From contig CAZDQF010000001.1 of the NCBI GenBank assembly GCA_964507445.1, positions 1-64,000 of the forward strand: DNA of 64,000 nucleotides, given 5' to 3'. The notes beneath the pieces were generated by a model that saw nothing but the letters and a program-made list of their open reading frames with translations, was not told the origin of the DNA and did no database searches. The DNA is from GCA-2683135 sp964507445. Its GTDB lineage: Bacteria > Planctomycetota > GCA-002687715. Below, piece after piece: positions 26,552 to 35,865 of this stretch. How positions within the stretch are numbered: the stretch's first letter is position 1; each line of letters opens with the position of its first letter. The position numbers and the translations under genes were made by a program.

Positions 26552-29331
26552 TGTCGTCGTCGTCGAACGACACCAGCCTCGAGGAGCTCATCGGCCGCCT
26601 CGCCTCCACGGACCCCGAGGTCCGTGGCCGTCTGGTAGACGACGCCTGTCGTCGCTGGCCCGAGGAGGCGCAGACGATCCGCGCCGCGCTGACGCGGCTG
26701 GAATCTCTGGGGCTGGCTGACATGGAGGAGCCGGGAGAGCCTCCCCTGCCGGAGCGGGTCGGCCCGTTCCGTATCCTGGACCGTCTGGGAGCGGGGGGCA
26801 TGGGGGTGGTCTACCGCGCCCGCGACCCGGACATGGATCGTGACGTGGCCCTCAAGGTGGTTCGGTGGGACGCGGCTTCTGACCCGGCCGCCCAACGACG
26901 CTTCGACACGGAGGTCTCGGCGGCGGCCCGGCTGGAGCACGAGAGCATCGTCCCCGTGCACAGGGTCGGACGCGAAGACGGCCTGGCGTGGTTCGCCATG
27001 ACTCTCGTGGAGGGGACGACCCTGGCCCAGGTGCTGCGTGAGCTGGCGGGGGCACGGCCCGCGGACCTGGACGGGCGGGCCCTGTCCGGCGCTCTGGGCC
27101 GGAGCGCGGAGGCTTCTGCGACGGACGCGGAGCCCGGCAGCCTGTTCAACGGCCCATGGCCCCAGGTCTGTCTCCGTGTCGTCTTGCGGGTGGTGGACGC
27201 GTTGGTGCACGCCCATGCCCGGGGGGTGCTCCACCGAGACGTGAAGCCCTCCAACGTGATGGTGACACCTTCCGGCCGGGTGTTGTTGCTCGACTTCGGG
27301 CTGGCTCAATTGGAGGGCGACGCGGGGGTCACCCGGACCGACTACGTGGTCGGTTCCGTGCCCTACATGTCTCCGGAGCAACGGGCCGGCGAGGCGGTGG
27401 ACGTGCGAACCGATGTGTACGCCGTCGGCCTGCTGCTGTGGGAGCTGCTGGCGCTGCGCCATCCCTTCCCGGACCGGGACGGGCATCGGCAGTGGGTCTC
27501 GCGGGAAGCGCCGCCGCTCCGGCCCCTGGACCCTCGCATCTCATGGGAGACGGAGACCGTGGCCGCCGTGGCGTTGGAGCCGGAACCCGCGCGGCGCTAT
27601 CAGACGGCGCGGGCCCTGGGGGCGGATCTGCTCTGCGCCCTGGACGGAGCGCCGGTCGTTGCTCGTCGTCCAGGGGTTGTTCTTCGTTCCCGTCGCTGGG
27701 TGCGTCGCCATCCCACCCTGGCCACGGCGACGGTCCTGGGGGTGGCGCTCGTGGTGGTGTTGGCGATGGCCCTCCGCGTGCAGAGACGGGACGCGACGCA
27801 GCTCCGGGACGCCCTCGACGCCCAGCGCTCCCTCTCCACGAGCCTCATGGGACTCATCGACACCGAGTTCGAGCTGCTGGACCCGGACCGGGCCGGTGGT
27901 CCGGAGGTGGACCTGGGGCGGTTGTACGAGAGCAGACGAGCCGCAGCGGCGCAGCTGGAGTTGACCCAGCCGGAGTACGCTCGATACCTCATGGGTCTGG
28001 GCGGTGTCGCGCGGGCGTTGGGCCGCGACAAGGACGCGTATGAGCACCGCCGAGAGGCGCTTCGGATCTTCCGGAAGGAGCTCCCCGGCGACCACGGCCA
28101 GCTCGCCCATTGCCTGGACGCGTTGGCCGACGACGCCCTCGCCTGCCAGCGCCTCGAAGAGGCGGGGCGGCTGTGCGTGGAGGGGCTGTCCATGCGCGAG
28201 CGGATCTGGGGCCCGCGTAGCGTCCCGGTGTCCAAGAGCCTGCAGACCCTGGCGTTGATCCGTCAGGCGGAGGGGAACCTGGTGGCCGCGTCGTCGCTCC
28301 ACGATCGGATCATCCAGATCCTGGACGTGGCCGCAGACCGTGACGAGCCGGGCATCGACCAGCGACTGGCGACCGCGTTGCACAACGCGGCGGGGGTCGC
28401 CTTGCATGGCTCGCGACCGAGGGACGCGGTGACCCTCGGCCGCCGGGCGGTGGCGCTGTGGGAGCAGCAGGACGGCGGCGGTTCCAGGCTGGCGGCGGCG
28501 CTCCTGACCGTGGGGTTGGGGCTGACCCGCTCCGGGGCCTTCGACGAAGCAGAGGAGGCCCTCGCCCGTTCCCGCGACCTGGCGGTGGGGTTGTTCGGTG
28601 ACCTGGACCGCCGGGTGCTCTCGGCGGATCTCGCCCTGGGCGATCTGGCCTTGCGCACATCCCGATTGGACGAGGGCCTCCGTCGCATCGAGGCGGCGGC
28701 TGCGGGGTTCCTCGCGGTCCACGATGACGCGACGCATCCCGACGTCGTTCGGGCCAACGGGCGACTGGGAGCGGCCCTGCTGGAGGCGGGTCGGCCCGGG
28801 GAAGCGCTGGCGCTGGTCCGTCAGGTCCTGAGCTCGGACCTCTCCAATCCTCTCGTGGAGGCCGGGCTCCAGGACGTCGTCGCCAAGGCCGCCAAGGCCC
28901 TCGATCGTCCCTCGGAGCTGCTGGAGGCGCGGAGCAGGATCGTCGCCTTGTATGTCCGTGCCTATGGGGAAGATCATCAGACCACCTGGCAGATGAGGGC
29001 GCAGCATCTGACGGGAATGGCGGAGGTCGGCCAGGTGTCGGCGGCGCTGGCCGTCGCCCGTGCCTGCCTCGCCCAGTCCCTGGAGGTGGAGGGCGCTCAG
29101 CGGGGCTTGATCCTCTCCCGTCTCTTGGACGTGTGGCCCAGGGTGCTTCGGTCCCTGGCGGGCACCGAGCATCTCGGTGACGGCATGGCGCTCCACGAGG
29201 CCCTCATGGCGGCCGCCCTCGACCACCCGGACACGAACCCGGCTCGGCTCGAGCGGATCGTGGAGGCCCTGCGGGCCATCGGCGAAGGGTACCCCGCACG
29301 GGAGCTCCTCAAGGCCATGAGGTCACGCTGA
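26551..29331 (+). CDS. Hanks-type Ser/Thr kinase with TPR region, coupled to ECF sigma factor
   Basis: 926 residues. ATG 26551 overlaps the sigma stop; GGAGG lies seven bases upstream. Kinase domain about residues 70-370: GAGGMGVVYRARD, DVALKVV, HRDVKPSN, LLDFGLAQ, GSVPYMSPEQ. An insert of about 35 residues (ARPADLDGRALSGALGRSAE...) sits before the catalytic loop. Membrane helix at about 390-408 (ATATVLGVALVVVLAMAL). The C-terminal 500 residues are TPR-like helices (YLMGLGGVARALGRDKDAYEH, TALHNAAGVALHGSRPRDA). It shares its layout with the kinase at 12577. Likely substrate is the coupled sigma factor, by analogy. Confidence 0.92.
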   Translation: MSSSSNDTSLEELIGRLASTDPEVRGRLVDDACRRWPEEAQTIRAALTRLESLGLADMEEPGEPPLPERVGPFRILDRLGAGGMGVVYRARDPDMDRDVALKVVRWDAASDPAAQRRFDTEVSAAARLEHESIVPVHRVGREDGLAWFAMTLVEGTTLAQVLRELAGARPADLDGRALSGALGRSAEASATDAEPGSLFNGPWPQVCLRVVLRVVDALVHAHARGVLHRDVKPSNVMVTPSGRVLLLDFGLAQLEGDAGVTRTDYVVGSVPYMSPEQRAGEAVDVRTDVYAVGLLLWELLALRHPFPDRDGHRQWVSREAPPLRPLDPRISWETETVAAVALEPEPARRYQTARALGADLLCALDGAPVVARRPGVVLRSRRWVRRHPTLATATVLGVALVVVLAMALRVQRRDATQLRDALDAQRSLSTSLMGLIDTEFELLDPDRAGGPEVDLGRLYESRRAAAAQLELTQPEYARYLMGLGGVARALGRDKDAYEHRREALRIFRKELPGDHGQLAHCLDALADDALACQRLEEAGRLCVEGLSMRERIWGPRSVPVSKSLQTLALIRQAEGNLVAASSLHDRIIQILDVAADRDEPGIDQRLATALHNAAGVALHGSRPRDAVTLGRRAVALWEQQDGGGSRLAAALLTVGLGLTRSGAFDEAEEALARSRDLAVGLFGDLDRRVLSADLALGDLALRTSRLDEGLRRIEAAAAGFLAVHDDATHPDVVRANGRLGAALLEAGRPGEALALVRQVLSSDLSNPLVEAGLQDVVAKAAKALDRPSELLEARSRIVALYVRAYGEDHQTTWQMRAQHLTGMAEVGQVSAALAVARACLAQSLEVEGAQRGLILSRLLDVWPRVLRSLAGTEHLGDGMALHEALMAAALDHPDTNPARLERIVEALRAIGEGYPARELLKAMRSR

Positions 29332-29454
29332 CCCAAGAACCCGGGGTTGGCGGGAACCGACTCCCGAGCCACGCGTCAGGAGATGGCCGCGTGATCGCCT
29401 GGATTGTGCGGATGCTCCCCCCCTGTATTCGATGCACCCTATCGGAGAATGGCC

Positions 29455-30669
29455 ATGAACAACCTACTCGCCCTCCCGTTGCTCCTGTCCTGCCTGCTGG
29501 CCCCGTCGATCGCGCAGGACCCCCGCCCAGATACCCGAGACGCGATCTTCGAGCGGGCGGTGAGCGGCTTCGCCTTCGATATCTACAAGCGGGTGGCCGG
29601 CGATTCTGAGAACACGCTCTGCTCTCCCTTCAGCATCCACGTGGCGCTCCTCATGACCATGGAGGCGATGGATGAGGCGTCAGCCGCTGAGATGGCTCGC
29701 GTGCTCCATTCGCCGGTGGATGCCAAGGAGATGGGCCGGGCGGCCCGTGCCCTGTTGGCGAGGTTGGGAGCTGGGGGTCCGGCGGTGCGGTTGAAGATGA
29801 CCAATGGCCTGTGGAAGCAAGCCGGTGGTTCGTTTCCGGAGAGGCTCGCCGACGTGTTGTCCGCTCAGTACGGAGCCGAGGTGTCCGATGTCGACTTCGC
29901 GGGTGATCCCGGGGCTGCGCGCCGGGCGATCAACGAGGCCATCGCGGCGGCTACGGCGGGTCGTATCAGAGACCTGCTGACGGCGTCCGACCTGTCCCCC
30001 GCTCCGATGGCGGTGTTGACGAACGCCATGTGGTTGAAGGCGCGGTGGGGTATCAAGTTCTCGAAGAGCCAGACCAGGGATCGGCCATTCACGCTGGGTG
30101 ATGGCACCACCGTGAACGTCCCGTTGATGCGGAACGCCTCCGTGCGTCGTTACTACGAAGACGACCAGGCGCAGGTGGTTGAGCTGGCGTACGCCGGTGG
30201 TCACCTGTCCATGATCGTGGTGCTGCCAAGGAACGGGAAGAGCCTGACAGAGCTGGAGCGTGGCCTGTCGAGCGAGACCTGGGGGCGATGGATCAACGGG
30301 CTGTCGGCCCAGAGGGTGGATGTCTTGCTGCCTCGCTTCCGGGCCGAGCAGCGATTGGAGCTTCAGGGGCACCTTGCCGCTATGGGGATGTCGCGGCTGT
30401 TCGACGCCGGGGTGGCCGCCGCCGCGGGGGGCGCCGTGGGGGAGCCCCGTTTCTTCGCTGACCGGGTGATCCACAAGACCTGGATCCAGGTGGATGAGGA
30501 CGGGACGGAGGCTGCGGCGGCGACGGCCGTCAGACTGCGCGAAGGAGCGATCGCCCGGCCTCCGCAGGCTGGTGTGAGCTTCATGGCGGATCGGCCGTTC
30601 CTGTTCGCCATTCAAGCGACCGGTTCGAGCGCGCCCATCTTCCTGGGTCGGATCTGCGATCCCCGATGA
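29455..30669 (+). CDS. Serpin-family protease inhibitor, secreted
   Basis: 404 residues from ATG 29455 (GGAG seven bases upstream; ATG 29449 would leave one base). Signal peptide NNLLALPLLLSCLLAPSIAQ. Serpin landmarks: GFAFDIYKRV, NTLCSPFSIHVALLM, LTNAMWLKARWGIKF, LSMIVVLPRNG, and the C-terminal RPFLFAIQ...IFLGRICDP. The reactive-centre hinge reads EDGTEAAAAT, fitting the inhibitory consensus (Gly P15, Thr P14, small residues P12-P9), so an active inhibitor is likely. Counting from the hinge puts P1 near Gly in RLREGAIA; the true scissile bond could be at a nearby Arg. It may guard against the cell's own or a neighbour's serine proteases. Confidence 0.93.
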   Translation: MNNLLALPLLLSCLLAPSIAQDPRPDTRDAIFERAVSGFAFDIYKRVAGDSENTLCSPFSIHVALLMTMEAMDEASAAEMARVLHSPVDAKEMGRAARALLARLGAGGPAVRLKMTNGLWKQAGGSFPERLADVLSAQYGAEVSDVDFAGDPGAARRAINEAIAAATAGRIRDLLTASDLSPAPMAVLTNAMWLKARWGIKFSKSQTRDRPFTLGDGTTVNVPLMRNASVRRYYEDDQAQVVELAYAGGHLSMIVVLPRNGKSLTELERGLSSETWGRWINGLSAQRVDVLLPRFRAEQRLELQGHLAAMGMSRLFDAGVAAAAGGAVGEPRFFADRVIHKTWIQVDEDGTEAAAATAVRLREGAIARPPQAGVSFMADRPFLFAIQATGSSAPIFLGRICDPR

Positions 30670-30713
30670 GGGGGATACCCGTCTGGCAGACGCGCTCGTA
30701 AACTCGCGAGATC

Positions 30714-31685
30714 ATGAGCGGGAACATCAGCCAGTTCATCGACCGGCACTATCGTCACTTCAACGCCGCTGCCCTGCGCGACGCCGCCCAATCCTGGCGT
30801 GAGTTGCTGGAGGGCGGCGGGCGCATGTTCCTGACCCTGGCCGGAGCCATGAGCACGGCGGAGCTGGGGATCTCCCTCGCGGAGATGATCCGCAGGGACA
30901 AGGTCCACGGCATCTGCTGCACCGGCGCCAATCTGGAGGAGGATCTTTTCAACCTCGTCGCCAGGGAGCACTACGTCCGGGTCCCGAACTACCGTGACCT
31001 GACCCCGGAGGACGAGGCGGCGTTGCTGGCGCGTCACCTGAACCGGGTCACGGACACGTGCATCCCGGAGGAGGAGGCCATGCGCCGTGTGGAGCGCCCC
31101 GTGTCCGAGATCTGGGAGCGGCGGGAGTCGGAGGGGCGGCGCTTCTTCCCGCACGAGCCCCTCTATGAGGTCATCCGGGACGGGGCGCTCCGCGAGCATT
31201 ACCAGGTGGACCCGGCGGACTCCTGGTTGGTGGCGGCGGCGGAGCGGGACCTGCCATTGTTCGTGCCGGGGTGGGAGGACTCCACCCTCGGGAACTTCTT
31301 CGCTGCCGCCTGCATGATGGGGCGGCTCCAGGACCCGAAGGGAGTGAAGAGCGGCGTGGAGACCATGATGGCCTTGGCCACCTGGTATCGGGAAGAGCGC
31401 GCTCGGACGGACATAGGCTTCTTCCAGATCGGCGGTGGCATCGCCGGGGACTTCCCTATCTGCGTGGTCCCCATGCTGGAGCAGGATCTGAAGGAGGACA
31501 CCCCCCTGTGGAGTTACTTCTGCCAGATCAGCGACTCCACGACGAGTTACGGCAGCTACAGCGGCGCGGTGCCCAACGAGAAGATCACCTGGGGCAAGCT
31601 CGGGCCTGAGACCCCTAAGTTCGTCATCGAGTCGGACGCAACGATCGTGGCGCCGCTGATCTTCGCCTACGTCCTCGGGTGGTGA
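30714..31685 (+). CDS. Deoxyhypusine-synthase-family protein
   Basis: 323 residues. Family features: FLTLAGAMSTAELGISLAEMI (NAD-binding), GICCTGANLEEDLFNL, SWLVAAAERDLPLFVPGWEDSTLG, and NEKITWGKLG holding the lysine that forms the enzyme-substrate imine in eukaryotic enzymes. Bacteria lack eIF5A, and some bacterial members make homospermidine from spermidine or putrescine; a polyamine aminobutyl transferase is the likely role. Preceded by the serpin gene (44 bases) and followed by the VWA gene (31 bases) on the same strand; no functional link is evident. Confidence 0.88.
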   Translation: MSGNISQFIDRHYRHFNAAALRDAAQSWRELLEGGGRMFLTLAGAMSTAELGISLAEMIRRDKVHGICCTGANLEEDLFNLVAREHYVRVPNYRDLTPEDEAALLARHLNRVTDTCIPEEEAMRRVERPVSEIWERRESEGRRFFPHEPLYEVIRDGALREHYQVDPADSWLVAAAERDLPLFVPGWEDSTLGNFFAAACMMGRLQDPKGVKSGVETMMALATWYREERARTDIGFFQIGGGIAGDFPICVVPMLEQDLKEDTPLWSYFCQISDSTTSYGSYSGAVPNEKITWGKLGPETPKFVIESDATIVAPLIFAYVLGW

Positions 31686-31716
31686 CGTGGGGGCCCGATC
31701 CCGTACCATTCCCGTT

Positions 31717-33243
31717 ATGAGTCGCGGTCTCCTGGTGTGTGCCCTGCTCGCCGTCACGGCGCCCTGTCAGGATCCGCCCCGTGAGCTCCTGGCGGCGTTC
31801 GAACAGGCCCTGGAGGGGCCGCCGGGACCGAGCCGGGTGGCGGCTGCCAAGGCCTTGGCCGGAGCCCCGCATCCGTCCTGTCTCCCCCGCTTCCTGGAGG
31901 CCCTGGGGCGGGCCGGCAAGCAGGTGGCGGCCATCGAGAACCAACTGGACGGACTATCCCGAAAGCGGGCCAGGGCCGTGCGGGCGGCGGGGGCACGAGA
32001 CGAGGTCGAGGCGATCGGCGAGCTCACCGGGGACATGTCCTTTCGCCGCCGCCAGCTGAGAGACCTGTCCCGGGAGTGTCAGGCGCTGAGGGACGGCTAC
32101 AGGGCCTCCCTCGCCACCGTCGACGTGGCTCGTCGCGGGTCGGTGCTGAAGACTCTGTGCGGGCGCGCCGGTCGTGGCGGGTCGTCGTTCGCGCTACGCC
32201 GACAACTCCTCGAGCTTCTCGGCGACCTGCCTGCTTCCGAGGCCTGCGCCACGCTCGTCAGGGTCTTGGGCCGAGACCGTGACCCGTTGGTCCGGGGTGT
32301 GGCCGCGGACGCCCTCGGCCGACAGATTGCGCCGGAGGCGGAGGCGGCCCTGGTGACGGCGTTGGGCGATGAGTTCGCGGTGGTTCGGGCTGCGGCGGTG
32401 AACTCCCTGCGCTTCGTGGGCGGTCGAGCCGGCGTCGAGGCGTTGATCGATCGACTGCCTCTGGAGGAGGGGCGGCTGCTGGACGACGTGATCTTCAGCC
32501 TGAGGTTCCTCACCGGCGAGAACTTCCATGACAACGTGGTGCTGTGGAAGGAGTGGTGGAGCGATCAAGGTTCGTCTTATCGGCGGCCGGACCGACGGGG
32601 AGAGCGGGTGCGTCGCGGAGTGGATCGTCGGCAGCTGCTCGCGGAGGGCAACGGCGAAGGATTCTACGGGCTTCGATTTCGCAGCCACGCCGTGGTGTAC
32701 GTCATCGACGTCTCTGGCAGCATGGCCGAGAAGGCCAGGGCCGCTGGCACTACCAGCGCGGGGCACGCGGACGAGACCAAGTTGGACCGCGCCAAGCGAG
32801 AGTTGATCCGGTCGCTGGGCGGACTCCCGTCGGGCGTCATGGTCAACGTGCTCGCTTACAGCGATGGCGTCGACGCCTTTGAAGACGACATGGTGAAGCT
32901 CGACGGGAGCAACCGCAGGGCCCTCATCGCGTGGGTGAAGACCCTCAGGGCCCACGGCAAGACCAACGTCTACGACGCCCTGGAGACCGTGTTCAAGACC
33001 GCCGCAGGGAGGCGTGGGCGGCCGTCGAAGAGAATGATCGTCGACACGCTCCTTTTCCTCACCGATGGGCTCCCCACCGCCGGTCAGTTGCGAGACTCGG
33101 AGCTTATCTGCAGTGAGGTGCGGCGGATGAACGCGCGAGCCCGCATCGTCATCCACACCATTGGCGTCGGACCGGATCACGATTCCGATCTCTTGAAGCG
33201 CCTCAGCGTGGATTCTCAGGGCACTTACGTCCGCGCCCGTTAG
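31717..33243 (+). CDS. Secreted HEAT-like / von Willebrand factor A protein
   Basis: 508 residues from ATG 31717. Signal peptide SRGLLVCALLAVTAPCQ. The first 270 residues carry a charged helical segment and HEAT-like repeats (LVRVLGRDRDPLVRGVAADALGR, LVTALGDEFAVVRAAAVNSLR). From about residue 325 a VWA domain: AVVYVIDVSGSMAEK, with DxSxS of the MIDAS metal site at 331-335, then MVNVLAYSDGV and LLFLTDGLPTAG. The domain reaches the C-terminus without a membrane anchor. Probably an extracytoplasmic adhesive or scaffold protein; partner unknown. Confidence 0.85.
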   Translation: MSRGLLVCALLAVTAPCQDPPRELLAAFEQALEGPPGPSRVAAAKALAGAPHPSCLPRFLEALGRAGKQVAAIENQLDGLSRKRARAVRAAGARDEVEAIGELTGDMSFRRRQLRDLSRECQALRDGYRASLATVDVARRGSVLKTLCGRAGRGGSSFALRRQLLELLGDLPASEACATLVRVLGRDRDPLVRGVAADALGRQIAPEAEAALVTALGDEFAVVRAAAVNSLRFVGGRAGVEALIDRLPLEEGRLLDDVIFSLRFLTGENFHDNVVLWKEWWSDQGSSYRRPDRRGERVRRGVDRRQLLAEGNGEGFYGLRFRSHAVVYVIDVSGSMAEKARAAGTTSAGHADETKLDRAKRELIRSLGGLPSGVMVNVLAYSDGVDAFEDDMVKLDGSNRRALIAWVKTLRAHGKTNVYDALETVFKTAAGRRGRPSKRMIVDTLLFLTDGLPTAGQLRDSELICSEVRRMNARARIVIHTIGVGPDHDSDLLKRLSVDSQGTYVRAR

Positions 33244-33354
33244 GGGTGTCGGCGGCGCTTGAGGTGATGCCCTTCTGGGCGGCGCCCTGGTCGGTGTAAT
33301 ATGGACGGGTCGAGTGACCGCTTCGTATCCAGCCGACTATTGGAGATCCCATCG

Positions 33355-35211
33355 ATGTTGTCTCGCACTTTGCTGGTCCTTTGCGTTCAGTCTGTCGGAT
33401 TGACTTGCGTCTTGCATGGCCAGGGTCCTGTCCTGATCAACGCCGTGGACTCCGGCAGCCCGGACTACGTGGAGCTCTACAACTGCGGCGGCCTGAGCGT
33501 TGATATCTCCGGTTGGACGTTGTCCACGTTCTACGACACCGGCGCCGGGGCGACGGCAGAGCCGACGTTCACGTTCCCTTCGGGGACCGTCATCCCGGCG
33601 GGCGGTTTCGTGGTGGCGCAGGAGTTCGGCACCGCCGGCGCGCCCGGGTCGCTCCCGAACTCCATCAGCATCGGGTTCAACTACTTCTGGGTGGCGGCGC
33701 GGGGCGTCGGCGCTTACCTGACTGACGCCAGCGGCGCCGGCGTGGACTACATGTTCCGTGACTTCTTCGGGCTCGGCGGGGCTCCGATGCTCCCGGCCGG
33801 AACCGGATGGAGCGGCACCTACACGGGGGGCACCTCCGATTCCAGCGAACGGAACAGCGATACGGATACGGACACCGGGGCTGATTGGTCTGACGTCGGT
33901 GCGGGGACGCCGGCGGCCCTCAACGTCGGGCAGACGGGCAGCTGCACGGGCGCGCCACCACCTCCTCCGCCGCCTCCGGGGGGCAACAGCCAGACTCTCC
34001 CTGCCGGATTCTTGACCGCCGACGGAAACGGCGCCACCAGCTTCCCTCAGAACAACACCAACGATCACAAGTGGCAGTGGCACTACGACTCGGCTCAGTT
34101 CCAGTCCACGGGCCCCATCACCATCACGGAGGTGTGGGTCAGGGCGAGCACTGCGACCGCGTCGGTCGCGGCGTTCAGCTTCCCGAGCTTCGTCGTCACC
34201 ATGGCCTCAAGCCCCACTGACTACACGGTGGCAGGGCACGACCCGGTGTTCGCGAACAACCTGAACGGTGACGCCACGGTGGTCAAGACAGGGGCCTGGT
34301 CGAGCGCGGCGGTGCCCGCGTCCGGCGGCTCCACGGGCACGTGGATCCCCCTCGGCCTCACCGGTTCATTCACGTACGACCCGACAGCGGGAGACGACTT
34401 CGTCATCCAGATCGAGAAGTGCGGGACCAATGCCACGTGGGGCGCGACCATGGACGGGGCCTCTGGCGCCGCGGGCGTCAACGGTGGCAATCGCTATGGA
34501 GACACCACCAACTGCTCGGCGGCGTCTTCCAGCTTCAACAACAACGAGTTCGTGCCCATCGTGAAGATCGACTTCTCGACAGGCGGTTTGTCGGCGAACT
34601 TCTCCGCCTCGACCACCACGGGCCCGGCGCCGTTGTCTGTCGCCTTCACGGATCAGAGCACGACCAACGATCCCGCCGGGATCCAGTCGTGGGAGTGGGA
34701 CTTCGACAACGACGGCGTGGTTGACTCCACCCAGGTGAACCCGACCCACGTTTATGGGCCCGGCACCTACACCGTGTCCCTGACGGTAACCGATGCCACC
34801 AACGGATCATCCACCCGCACCATCCCGGGGCTGATCACGGCGGGGCCGTATGAGCTCGTGGTGACGACCACCGGGGGCGGGGTCGGGGATATCACCGTGA
34901 CTCCTCCGCCGGCGCCGGCGGGGACCATCGAGGGATACACATTGGCTTCCCTGGCGGCGGCAACACCGGTGGGCTCCGGTCCGGTGTTGGGGCTCAATCT
35001 GGACCCCCTGCTGATCTCGATCATCGGGACGCCGGCGAGCTTCGGGAACCCTCTCCACTTCATCCCCGCGCCAGGCCTCTACCCTGAGGTCCCGTTCAGC
35101 GCGCCAGCTGGGTTCCTGACGGCGTTCGCGGGCATGCCCATGGACATCACGGTCGCGTGGGTGACTCCCGGCGCCATCAGCAGCACGAACGTGGTGCAGA
35201 TCGTTCCCTGA
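33355..35211 (+). CDS. Secreted lamin-tail / PKD-domain protein
   Basis: 618 residues from ATG 33355, with GGAG nine bases upstream. Signal peptide LSRTLLVLCVQSVGLTCVLHGQ. A lamin-tail-like domain follows (VLINAVDSGSPDYVELYNCGG, VDISGWTLS). A run of eight prolines near residue 203 separates it from a middle beta region. A PKD domain at about 411-495 is seen in APLSVAFTDQSTT, SWEWDFDNDGVVD and GPGTYTVSLTVTD. The C-terminus is a further beta segment (GSGPVLGLNLDPLL). Such proteins are exported to the surface or medium and mediate binding; no catalytic site is seen. Confidence 0.85.
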   Translation: MLSRTLLVLCVQSVGLTCVLHGQGPVLINAVDSGSPDYVELYNCGGLSVDISGWTLSTFYDTGAGATAEPTFTFPSGTVIPAGGFVVAQEFGTAGAPGSLPNSISIGFNYFWVAARGVGAYLTDASGAGVDYMFRDFFGLGGAPMLPAGTGWSGTYTGGTSDSSERNSDTDTDTGADWSDVGAGTPAALNVGQTGSCTGAPPPPPPPPGGNSQTLPAGFLTADGNGATSFPQNNTNDHKWQWHYDSAQFQSTGPITITEVWVRASTATASVAAFSFPSFVVTMASSPTDYTVAGHDPVFANNLNGDATVVKTGAWSSAAVPASGGSTGTWIPLGLTGSFTYDPTAGDDFVIQIEKCGTNATWGATMDGASGAAGVNGGNRYGDTTNCSAASSSFNNNEFVPIVKIDFSTGGLSANFSASTTTGPAPLSVAFTDQSTTNDPAGIQSWEWDFDNDGVVDSTQVNPTHVYGPGTYTVSLTVTDATNGSSTRTIPGLITAGPYELVVTTTGGGVGDITVTPPPAPAGTIEGYTLASLAAATPVGSGPVLGLNLDPLLISIIGTPASFGNPLHFIPAPGLYPEVPFSAPAGFLTAFAGMPMDITVAWVTPGAISSTNVVQIVP

Positions 35212-35222
35212 TCGTGGTGGAC

Positions 35223-35246
35223 GCCCTGCGGGTCAGTTCGCAGGGC
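35223..35246. terminator. Hairpin between convergent genes
   Basis: GCCCTGCG (35223-35230) pairs perfectly with CGCAGGGC (35239-35246) around an 8-base loop, between the stop codons of two convergent genes. No T-run on either side, so termination strength is uncertain. Confidence 0.45.
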
Positions 35247-35253
35247 AGCCGAT

Positions 35254-35586
35254 CTACTCGCCTCCGAACAGCTTGTCCCAGCGGCGCCGGGCAGAGGCAG
35301 GGTCCGCCACCGGATCAGCGGTCCGGCTGGGCGTGAACTCCTGGGTCGCCATCTGCTGCTCCGCCGCCATCTGGGCGGAGAACTCGAAGTGCTGACAGCG
35401 GTTCCCTGCGCTGGGGTCCTGGACCGGCGGCGCGGTCTCCACGAGGCAACGGACGGAGCCGCTGGTCACGTGGTGAAGGCAATTCTGGCAGGAATGTAGC
35501 GACATGCCGCATCCCGAACAGGTGTTGTTGAACCCGGGTTGTCCCGGTTCATCCCACGGTTTCTGACAACGATGACAGGCCTTCAT
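35254..35586 (-). CDS. Small zinc-ribbon-like protein
   Basis: 110 residues from ATG 35586. Cys pairs CHRC (4-7), CSGC, and CQNC, plus later single Cys and CQHFEF, suggest two zinc-binding knuckles. The C-terminal half is Gln/Ala-rich, ending RRRWDKLFGGE. No signal peptide. Function unknown; such proteins may bind nucleic acid or protein. GGGGAGG lies three bases upstream of the ATG. The 279 bases further upstream (35587-35865) hold no clear gene but contain a perfect 8-bp inverted repeat GAGACGCT/AGCGTCTC at 35697-35721, possibly regulatory. Confidence 0.75.
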   Translation of the reverse strand: MKACHRCQKPWDEPGQPGFNNTCSGCGMSLHSCQNCLHHVTSGSVRCLVETAPPVQDPSAGNRCQHFEFSAQMAAEQQMATQEFTPSRTADPVADPASARRRWDKLFGGE

Positions 35587-35865
35587 GATCCTCCCCGCGT
35601 CCCGCGCCATCTACGGCCCCGCCGCCTTGTTTGACAGACAAAGAGCCGAAGTTCGTATCCGATCGCGCTGGGAGGCGGTCCTCTGGTACTCCCGAGAGAC
35701 GCTGGATGATCGAGCGTCTCAATAAACCGCGAGCGATTCTGCGCCTCCCCTGGCCCGACTCACGGCTCCAACCGGGGGTTAGTGTGCCTCCGGCACGGCG
35801 GTTGTCAAGTTCTGGTGAAGCCATCCGCGGGACAACCAGCCACGGATGGCGAGGGAGCTAGCCGG

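Noticed and set aside
35631..35861. 76-codon plus-strand open frame in the gap before the secreted protein
   Set aside because: No Shine-Dalgarno, Arg/Ser-rich composition and no recognisable motif; the region looks regulatory.
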